NCBI GenBank assembly: GCA_030429345.1
Contig: JAUIFJ010000008.1
Coordinates: forward strand, 88,728 to 152,727
Direction of reading: 5' to 3'
Source of the DNA: a bacterium
GTDB lineage: Bacteria; CAIWAD01
DNA: 64,000 nt
Shown here: positions 58,473-64,000 of the stretch, one piece after another
Numbering within the stretch: position 1 is the stretch's first letter
Layout: every line of letters begins with the position of its first letter
Translations under genes and position numbers: made by a program
Notes under the pieces: generated by a model
Seen by the model: only the letters and a program-made list of their open reading frames with translations
Databases searched by the model: none
What the model was told of the DNA's origin: nothing

Positions 58473-59307
58473 GGTGTTCTCCACAACTCAGGATCAGTTC
58501 GGCCTGCTCCAGCCGGATGTCCAGCCGGCGGCCGTGTTCGGCCAGGAAGGCCTGGCAGGTTCCGTCGACGAAGGCCTGCATCACACGGCGACGCATCTCG
58601 ATTCCGGGATCGCCCTGCACGCGCAGGGAAGGCCAGCCCTCATCTTCTGTGATACGAATCGGCAGGCAGCCCGTCTTCGGCGCCAGGGGGATCACGGCCA
58701 GGATCAGGCGGTCCAGCAGCCAGGATGCGTCCGTATACTCCAGCGGGCAGACCTGCTCTTCCGGCAGATCGACCTGGACCTCGCACTGGTGCTTGAAGAC
58801 GGAACTGGCCTGGAAGAACTCCAGTTCCATGGCCACGATCTCGGCCCAGCCGGGAGTGGCGCTGGTGCTGCTGTGCAGCCGGCGGTAGCGCTGGCCATGA
58901 TTGCGGATCATTTCCGCCAGCTTGTCCTGCTGCTTCTCGATCTTCCCCAGATCGCGCTGGGGCCCCAGCTTCATCTCCATCAGCTGGGTCAACCCGGCCA
59001 TGGCGTTCAGCGGATTGTTGAGGTTGTGCACGAAGCCCGAGGCCGTGCTGCCGAAGAGCGCTTCCTGGACCGCCAGGCGGCCGGCGTTCTCCGGTGTAAT
59101 ACAGAAGACCAGTTCCGCGCCCTCTTCCAGGGACACGACGACCGGCGCCGGCTCTTCGGGCACGGGCTGGAGTTCCGCGTCTTCCGCGCACCACTTCAGG
59201 CGAGCCTCGGCCGGGGAGTTCAGGGCCTCGAGTCTCCCCGCCTGGCGGCGGAAGACGGCAAAAGGCAGTTTGTCCAGCAGGTCCTGCGCGGACAGGGTGG
59301 CGCTCAC
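58465..59307 (-). CDS. Histidine-kinase-like phosphotransferase with degenerate ATPase domain (ChpT/Spo0B-like)
   Basis: GTG 59307 overlaps the upstream stop (GTGA), giving 280 residues. A short PAS-like N-terminus (~1-90) precedes a dimerisation/phospho-acceptor helix, ASGFVHNLNNPLNAMAGLTQLME, with the phosphorylatable His. The remaining ~150 residues have kinase-like spacing but no recognisable N, G1 or G2 boxes for ATP. This resembles Spo0B or ChpT, which relay phosphate between receivers. A degenerate kinase without function is the alternative. Confidence 0.7.
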   Translation of the reverse strand: MSATLSAQDLLDKLPFAVFRRQAGRLEALNSPAEARLKWCAEDAELQPVPEEPAPVVVSLEEGAELVFCITPENAGRLAVQEALFGSTASGFVHNLNNPLNAMAGLTQLMEMKLGPQRDLGKIEKQQDKLAEMIRNHGQRYRRLHSSTSATPGWAEIVAMELEFFQASSVFKHQCEVQVDLPEEQVCPLEYTDASWLLDRLILAVIPLAPKTGCLPIRITEDEGWPSLRVQGDPGIEMRRRVMQAFVDGTCQAFLAEHGRRLDIRLEQAELILSCGEHHA

Positions 59308-59870
59308 TCTTCGCTGCTCCGGGTATCGCTGCTGCCGCCCTGCAGTTCCTTGAACTGCTTGATCTGGTCGCGCAGCTCGGCGGCGTGCTCGTAGTTCTCG
59401 GCCTCGACGGCCTTGTTCAATTCCCGCTCCAGGTGGCTGATGCGCTCGTCAATCGAGATCATCTTCGGATAGCCGTCGTGGCCGGCGACGCGCATCACCT
59501 CTTCATTCATATAGATGGGAAGACGCAGTTTGAGCGCCAGGGGAATGGCGTCCGAGGGCCGCGCGTCCAGGGTCAGCAGGTCGCCGTCCGGCTTGAGCAG
59601 GTCGACTTCCGCGTAGAAGGTGTCGTCCCGCAGCTGCGAGATCAGCACCCGGCTGACCACGCCGCCCAGCTTCTCGACCATGTTCTGCATCAGGTCGAAG
59701 GTCATCGGCCTGGGGTACTGGCTGTGGCGCATGTTGAAGGTGATGGTCTGCGCCTCGCCCGGCCCGATGTAGATCGGGAGCCAGCGATCCGCATCCTTCT
59801 GGCGCAGGATCACCATGTAGCTCTTGCTGCTGGGGTTGAAGGTGACTTCGTTGATCTCGACTTCGATCAC
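59304..59870 (-). CDS. Bifunctional-nuclease-family (DUF151) protein with UVR motif
   Basis: GTG 59870 is preferred because AAAGGCGG precedes it and the family normally starts at this strand (IEVEINEVTFNP); ATG 59933 has no ribosome site. The ~130-residue DUF151 domain has LPIYIGPGEAQTI and DARPSDAIPLALKLRLPIYMNEEV. A C-terminal UvrB/UvrC interaction motif follows (HLERELNKAVEAENYEHAAELRDQI). Relatives show RNase/DNase activity or act in stress responses. It heads a coupled unit with the kinase-like and DUF1844 genes. Confidence 0.88.
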   Translation of the reverse strand: MIEVEINEVTFNPSSKSYMVILRQKDADRWLPIYIGPGEAQTITFNMRHSQYPRPMTFDLMQNMVEKLGGVVSRVLISQLRDDTFYAEVDLLKPDGDLLTLDARPSDAIPLALKLRLPIYMNEEVMRVAGHDGYPKMISIDERISHLERELNKAVEAENYEHAAELRDQIKQFKELQGGSSDTRSSEE

Positions 59871-60417
59871 GGCTGGGACCGCCTTTCCCGGTTTCACATC
59901 AAGGGAGCCGAAAGTACCAAATGAGGGAGGCATTGTCAGAGGGGTGGGGGGATGGATGAAGGGTGAAGTTGGGAGAAGGTGCTGGCCGGGTGGGAGGGGG
60001 TTGTCAGGTGCTGGCTGAAGAAAAAATCCTGGTTGCCTGATAGGGTCCTCACTTCATCCTTCATCCTTAATAAAGACGGCCGCCCTCCGAAGAGAACGGC
60101 CGCCACTCCTTCCCTCACCACGAATTCTCCGCCGGGCGGAGTTCGTGATTCGGCTATGTGATTTGGCCCGCACGCGGACCCAGGCAGTCTATGCAACCGG
60201 TGGACGGAGTCCGTCCCGGTCAGAGTTCGTCTGGCTGATCGAAATTCAGGCAAGGGCAAAAGCGAAATAACACTCAGTGACTGCTTTGGCAAGGAAAAAG
60301 AAAGACAAGGGCTCTTTTTAGGATCGTGTCCAGCTTTGCGCTGCGCCAGTTTTGCCTGCCCCGCCATGTTTGACAGTCTTGCTTGTCCAGCTTTGAGAAC
60401 CGGTTTCAATGAACCTG
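59871..60417. other. 547-bp intergenic region rich in hairpins
   Basis: No gene is seen. Notable elements: a hairpin with arms CACGAA-TT-CTCCG and CGGAG-TTCGTG (60119-60147); a perfect GGACGGA-G-TCCGTCC palindrome (60202-60216) extendable to ACCG/CGGT; a direct repeat ACGGCCGCC (near 60075 and 60096); and CTTCATCC microsatellite units (60050-60070). The region carries the promoter of the DUF151 unit, but no -35/-10 pair stood out. Confidence 0.5.
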
Positions 60418-60451
60418 AGAGAAGAAGAGCCCGGCAATGGAAATGCCGGGC
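60418..60451 (-). terminator. Rho-independent terminator of the flagellar unit
   Basis: GCCCGGCA (60429-60436) and TGCCGGGC (60444-60451) form an 8-bp stem with a 7-nt loop. On the - strand it is followed by a pyrimidine tract CTCTTCTTCTCTC. It lies 28 bp past the FlgM-like gene. Confidence 0.7.
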
Positions 60452-60478
60452 CCGGTAGCATTGGAAATAGGTGGGGGG

Positions 60479-60958
60479 CTAAATGCGGTACAGGTCGATC
60501 AGGCGTTCGGCAACGAAGTCCATGACCTGCTCGCCGGTGTAGAAGCCGGCGTCCAGCTTCTGGTCCACGTCCTGCATCAGGTCGGGACGATAGTTTTCCG
60601 GATTCGGACCGACGGCCTCGCTTCGGGCGGCCTGGCGGGCCAGGTCGATCAGCCCGCTTTCCTCCAGCTTTCCAGCCAGCTCGTCGGAAAAGGCCGGTCC
60701 GTCGTAATGGCCAAGGGCCATTCTTTCCCGGACCTCGGCAAGCTTTTCCTCCCGCAGGTCGGGCAGGGATGCGGCTTCCTGCCGCAGGGTGCTGACCAGC
60801 CTGGCGCGCTGGAGCCCGGATCCGCTAAACTGCACTTTTTCTTCAATCCCTTGTTTATCAAGTCCCTGCGCAGTCTGGCTACGCTGGAAATCGTTCTCGA
60901 TCTGGGCCCGCTGTATGTTGCGGTAGGCATTGAGCTGCCCGCTTTCCCGAATCTGCAT
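60479..60958 (-). CDS. FlgM-like anti-sigma-28 protein (extended)
   Basis: ATG 60958 has GGAGG six bases upstream, giving 159 residues. The middle (RARLVSTLRQEAASLPDLREEKLAEVRERMALGHYDGP) matches the C-terminal FlgM motif, where a leading helix is followed by LREEK and I/M-A-x-G-x-Y. A second, looser copy (VDQKLDAGFYTGEQVMDFVAERLIDLY) lies at the end. FlgM holds sigma-28 inactive until the hook is complete. At 159 residues it is longer than typical FlgM (about 90-100). The position after fliD-fliS supports the assignment. Confidence 0.65.
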   Translation of the reverse strand: MQIRESGQLNAYRNIQRAQIENDFQRSQTAQGLDKQGIEEKVQFSGSGLQRARLVSTLRQEAASLPDLREEKLAEVRERMALGHYDGPAFSDELAGKLEESGLIDLARQAARSEAVGPNPENYRPDLMQDVDQKLDAGFYTGEQVMDFVAERLIDLYRI

Positions 60959-61005
60959 TTCATGCCTCCACGAGTTTCCCCTGCCCATAGCAAGGGTCGG
61001 GCCAA

Positions 61006-61194
61006 TCAGCCGTACAGGTCCAGGCTCAGGCCTTTGCGGCCATGGGCGTCCCGGGATGCCGCGCTGGCCTCTTCCGGGGCGTCCGCCCTGGACTCCGTCG
61101 ATTTGTTCTCCGCCTCGGGCTGCCGCAGCAGGTCCGGCCGGTAGGCCCGGGTCTGCAGATGGCAGCCGACGCTGCTGGGAGCGGCGGCGCTCAC
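61006..61194 (-). CDS. Small protein coupled to fliS, function unknown
   Basis: Its 62 residues start at GTG 61194, overlapping the fliS stop as GTGA, and end GRKGLSLDLYG. The middle is charged and low in hydrophobic residues, likely disordered. The overlap and position between fliS and the FlgM-like gene favour a real gene. The end resembles short C-terminal motifs of other small flagellar-locus proteins, including the candidate at 63540. Confidence 0.5.
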   Translation of the reverse strand: MSAAAPSSVGCHLQTRAYRPDLLRQPEAENKSTESRADAPEEASAASRDAHGRKGLSLDLYG

Positions 61195-61619
61195 GCCAGG
61201 AATCCGCTACTCTGAGGAACGCTGGCCGGCTCTTCGCCTTCCGCGGCCTGCTGGCGCACGACCTGGGTCCAGGTCTCGCGCAGGTCCCCCAGAATGTTCA
61301 GCACCACATCCAGGTGGGCGGACTGGTTGTTGAAGTTGGCCTCCGTCATGCGGTGCATCATGAAATCGTAGAGGCGGTCCAGGTTGCGGGCAATGTCCTT
61401 GCCGCGTTCCATGTTCAGCGACTTGCGCAGTTCGCCGACGGCGCGGAAGGCCTTGTCCATGTGGCGGCCCTTGGCTTCGTGATCCTGGCAGTCCATGCAG
61501 CGTCCCGCCTCCTGCAGGCTGCTGATCGCCACGTCGTAGACCATCAGCAGCAGTTTGCCGCGGTCCGCGGTCTGCACGCTGGTCTGCCGGTACTGCCGGG
61601 TCCTGGTGTCCTGTTCCAT
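61191..61619 (-). CDS. fliS: Flagellar export chaperone FliS
   Basis: ATG 61619 follows AAGGAA, giving 142 residues. FliS features: RQYRQTSVQTADRGKLLLMVYDVAISSLQEA, KAFRAVGELRKSLNMERGKDIARNLDRLYDFMMHRMTEAN and a four-helix pattern. It binds the flagellin C-terminus and prevents early polymerisation. It lies 61 bp after fliD. Confidence 0.93.
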   Translation of the reverse strand: MEQDTRTRQYRQTSVQTADRGKLLLMVYDVAISSLQEAGRCMDCQDHEAKGRHMDKAFRAVGELRKSLNMERGKDIARNLDRLYDFMMHRMTEANFNNQSAHLDVVLNILGDLRETWTQVVRQQAAEGEEPASVPQSSGFLA

Positions 61620-61680
61620 GCGGTTCCTTTCCTCTGGACGTGACACACGGTCCCGTCTTTCTCCGGAACTGGTTGATGTA

Positions 61681-63342
61681 TTACAGCCCGCCGAGCTGGC
61701 TGCTCAGAAAATTGCCTTGTGACTGATAACTGCTGATCGCCATCTCCATGGCGATGAATTCCCGTTCGTACTTGGCGCGGATCTGCTCCAGGCGGTCTTC
61801 CTGGTCCTCGATGGCGCTCTGCAGGCGCTCGATGGACTCCTCCAGCGCGCCGGTCTGGTACTGCAGCGAGCCTGTATCACTGTTGGTGATGCTCTCCAGC
61901 CGCTTGAGGAAGCTGCCGCTGATGCCCTGCGAGAGGTTGATCGTGGCGTTGACCGTGCCGCCGCCGTCGTCGGGGTCGTTGAAAAGCAGCCGCAGGCCGC
62001 GGAAATCGCTGTCCTCCGGCGCGAGGACGAAGTTGTTGTCGATGACGGCGCTCTCGCCGTTGATTGTCGCCGAGCTGATGCTGCCGTCGACGCCGTAGGT
62101 CACGCTGACCTCGACGCTGCCACCGTCCGTATACTCTTCGCTCTCGAAATACTGGATCACGTTGCTTGTGCTGGAGGTGGTGAAGGCGAAGAGTTCGCCC
62201 ACGTCCTCGAAATTGTCCTCCAGCGCCGCTTCCAGCTTCTCCTCGTCGATGGCGATCATGCCCTTGTCGCCGGTCTTGAGGCCGATCTCGCCCATGCTGC
62301 TGTAGGCGTTGCCGTCCGGAATGCCCGCCAGCGTGCGGTTGGTGAGATTCTGCAGATTGCGCCGCATCTGCTGCATGGCCGCGCTGCCGAAGAGCAGGCC
62401 GCGGGTCTCGGTCTCGGCATTGTAGGCGCCCAGCTCGTCGATCTTCTCCATGATCGCGTTGTAGCTGCCGACAAAGCCGACGATCTTCTGTCTCACGGTC
62501 GCCTCGTCCTGGTTGACCGTGACTTCGACCGGCGTTCCCGCGGTCAGGGTCTTCAGGGTGAAGCTGACGCCTTCCACCACGTTCTCGACCGTGTTGGACT
62601 GGCTTTCGATCCAGTCGGCCGTGGGGTAGCCGTTGACGCGGATACGGGCGTTGACGCCGACGGAACCGTCGGGAAAGGCGGCGCTGTCGAAGCTGCTGCC
62701 GTCTCCCAGGGTCGTCGCGCCGTCGTCGATGGCGATCGCGGTTTCGCTGCCCGTGTCATCGCTGGTCAGGACCAGGTGATACGCCGTCGCGCTGCCGCTG
62801 CCGTCATTGATGATGCTGGCCCGTATACCGGGATTGTTCGCGTCGCGGTTGATCAGGTCCTTCAGTTCGGAAAGAGTGCTTCCGTCCGCCACGTCGATGG
62901 AAACGGTCTCCATCTCCGCGCCGACGCCATAGGTGTATACGAACTGCTGGCTCGATCCGCTGGAGTTGACAGCCGTCGTGTTCAGGTCGGCAAAGCCCGA
63001 GTGGATCAGGTTGCTGGCGGTGGCCAGCTGATCCACCTCGATGGAATAGCTGCCGGTCACGGCGTCCGTGTCCGCGTTGGCAGCGACCACATCGCTGTCG
63101 GAACTGCTTGCCGCCTTGGTCAGGAAGCTGTCCAGGTCCGAGAAGCTGCGCAGCTGTTGCTGCAGCGAGCCGAAGCGATCGGAGAGATCGTTCCAGGCCG
63201 CCACCTGTTCCCGGGTGCTCTCCTGGTTCTGCTCCAGCGTCGTCACGCGCTGGCGCTCGATCTGCATCAGGCTGTCCACCGTGGAACGCCAGTCGATGCC
63301 CGAGCTGACTCCGCTGATCGCGGTGGATGTGGCACTAGACAT
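61681..63342 (-). CDS. fliD: Flagellar filament cap protein FliD
   Basis: The 553-residue protein has the FliD N-terminal domain (GVSSGIDWRSTVDSLMQIERQRVTTLEQNQ) with a coiled coil, a central region with SYSIEVDQLATASN and ADGSTLSELKDLINRDA, and the FliD C-terminal domain (VNQDEATVRQKIVGFVGSYNAIMEKI, then RLQSAIEDQEDRLEQIRAKYEREFIAMEMAISSYQSQGNFLSSQL). It caps the growing filament. AGAGGAG precedes the ATG. Confidence 0.95.
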   Translation of the reverse strand: MSSATSTAISGVSSGIDWRSTVDSLMQIERQRVTTLEQNQESTREQVAAWNDLSDRFGSLQQQLRSFSDLDSFLTKAASSSDSDVVAANADTDAVTGSYSIEVDQLATASNLIHSGFADLNTTAVNSSGSSQQFVYTYGVGAEMETVSIDVADGSTLSELKDLINRDANNPGIRASIINDGSGSATAYHLVLTSDDTGSETAIAIDDGATTLGDGSSFDSAAFPDGSVGVNARIRVNGYPTADWIESQSNTVENVVEGVSFTLKTLTAGTPVEVTVNQDEATVRQKIVGFVGSYNAIMEKIDELGAYNAETETRGLLFGSAAMQQMRRNLQNLTNRTLAGIPDGNAYSSMGEIGLKTGDKGMIAIDEEKLEAALEDNFEDVGELFAFTTSSTSNVIQYFESEEYTDGGSVEVSVTYGVDGSISSATINGESAVIDNNFVLAPEDSDFRGLRLLFNDPDDGGGTVNATINLSQGISGSFLKRLESITNSDTGSLQYQTGALEESIERLQSAIEDQEDRLEQIRAKYEREFIAMEMAISSYQSQGNFLSSQLGGL

Positions 63343-63539
63343 TCAGCATCTCCTCTTGACCTGCCCCGGGGAAAGCAAGGACCGTGACAGTTGGCCCGGA
63401 CCGGGAAGGGCATTCCCTTCTTAGCTGTTTTTCAATCACTTGGCGCAATGTGCGATGAACGCCTGCGACGATTTTCCAGACCGGATGGGGCAAGCCCTGC
63501 AAGCAGGATTCCGCCTGCTGGCAATTTCTTCCCGCTCTC

Positions 63540-63719
63540 TCAGGCGATGATGTCAAGGCGGTTTTCGTCTCGAGGAGGATGCGGAACCTCTTTCCGCTCA
63601 TCCTTTTCCTCTGCCGCCTCGTTCTCCCTGACCCTGACTTTCGCTTTAAGGGATGGGCGTCCGCGCTTTCCTTGCCAGCGCTCCGACGGAGCCGGCGCCG
63701 GTGGTTGGATCTGTTCCAT
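63540..63719 (-). CDS. Candidate small charged protein upstream of fliD
   Basis: From ATG 63719 the frame encodes 59 residues (MEQIQPPAP..., ending ENRLDIIA), basic then acidic, without hydrophobic segments. An upstream ATG at 63821 would make 93 residues. It occupies the place often held by flaG before fliD, and its end recalls other small flagellar-locus proteins. The ribosome site is weak, so it may not be a gene. The rest of 63343-63881 shows no gene; an AGCAGG/CCTGCT hairpin lies at about 63500-63517. Confidence 0.35.
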   Translation of the reverse strand: MEQIQPPAPAPSERWQGKRGRPSLKAKVRVRENEAAEEKDERKEVPHPPRDENRLDIIA

Positions 63720-63881
63720 GGGGCCCCCAGTGTGCCGGACCGGAGTTTCCCCACCGGTCCAGGTCCCGGAATCGGCGGATTCGGGAAAAACTGGAGCGAA
63801 AGCCGCCAGGGAAGTGCGCATGCAAAACGAAACGGGAGAAATCTGCCGGTGAAAGTTGATGGGAACGGGGGAAGGTCAAGA

Positions 63882-64000
63882 GGTGTCAGGGACGGTGCCA
63901 AGGACGGTGCCAGGGACGGTGCCAGGGACGGTGCCAGGGACGGTGCCAAGGACGGTGCCAAGGACCGTGCCAGGCACGGTGCCAGGGACGGTGCCAGGGA
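63882..64000. repeat. Second 12-bp minisatellite array, running off the window
   Basis: About ten tandem units of the same 12-bp word as at 43251-43680 (GGTGCCAGGGAC, GGTGCCAAGGAC, GGTGCCAGGCAC) fill the last 119 bases in the same orientation and continue beyond the edge. It lies 540 bp upstream of fliD. Confidence 0.93.

Noticed and set aside
63440..63470. Sigma-54 promoter (TTGGCGC-N4-TGCGA on the + strand)
   Set aside because: It points away from fliD, and no gene follows on that strand.

Overview
The window looks like a chromosome segment of a GC-rich, flagellated, chemotactic, diderm bacterium of the wider FCB (Fibrobacteres-Chlorobi-Bacteroidetes) group or one of its candidate-phylum relatives. 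The evidence is: secreted proteins ending in a YPNPFNP-type sorting domain, signal peptides and lipoboxes, an outer-membrane-barrel-like protein, a two-part B12-dependent (class II) ribonucleotide reductase, and dense translational coupling with many ATGA/GTGA start-stop overlaps. The species cannot be named from sequence reading alone.

Layout. Positions 1-10553 (+) hold a run of four secreted or surface proteins, the first cut by the window edge. Positions 10764-17186 (+) hold a DtxR/MntR-type regulator, then a coupled lipid-related operon: an OlsB-like acyltransferase, a PlsC-like acyltransferase that appears to start at CTG, a DinB-fold protein, and a three-domain fusion of alpha/beta hydrolase, DedA and ATP-grasp. 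A secreted beta-propeller follows. Positions 17170-28453 (-) hold transketolase, dCTP deaminase, OsmC and a free-Met-sulfoxide-reductase-like protein, running into a mannoside-use locus (GH130, ROK kinase, CBM9-like protein, SSS symporter, GH38). Positions 28659-40190 (-) are a signalling and chemotaxis region: CheY, CheX, CheA with two CheW domains, CheX, CheW, CheY, CheB, CheR, PilZ, hybrid kinase, HPt and a lone receiver. Positions 40402-43206 (-) hold a HAD phosphatase and queC-queE-queD.

Positions 43251-43680 are a 12-bp minisatellite directly upstream of queC. It is followed by a decayed sensor-kinase remnant, tRNA-Lys(CTT) and a 1497-residue secreted subtilase (+). Positions 49672-53183 (-) encode the split class II ribonucleotide reductase behind a promoter that carries a pair of NrdR-like boxes. 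Positions 53414-58089 (-) are the most interesting block: a phosphohexomutase-family enzyme, a EutN/CcmL microcompartment vertex protein, a DeoC aldolase with an N-terminal encapsulation-peptide-like helix and linker, a pyrimidine-nucleoside phosphorylase and a lipoprotein, all coupled by 1-4 nt overlaps. Together they suggest deoxynucleoside breakdown with acetaldehyde confined in a bacterial microcompartment. Positions 58164-59870 (-) hold a DUF1844 protein, a ChpT/Spo0B-like phosphotransferase and a DUF151 nuclease-family protein. Positions 60479-63719 (-) are a flagellar block (fliD, fliS, a FlgM-like protein, small proteins). The same 12-bp minisatellite reappears at the right edge.

Functional picture: a motile bacterium that secretes proteases and adhesin-like proteins, imports mannosides and perhaps nucleosides, and makes deoxynucleotides with a B12 enzyme under probable NrdR control. 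Limits: no searches were run. All family calls come from motifs and architecture read by eye, and promoter and RNA-structure calls are suggestions.
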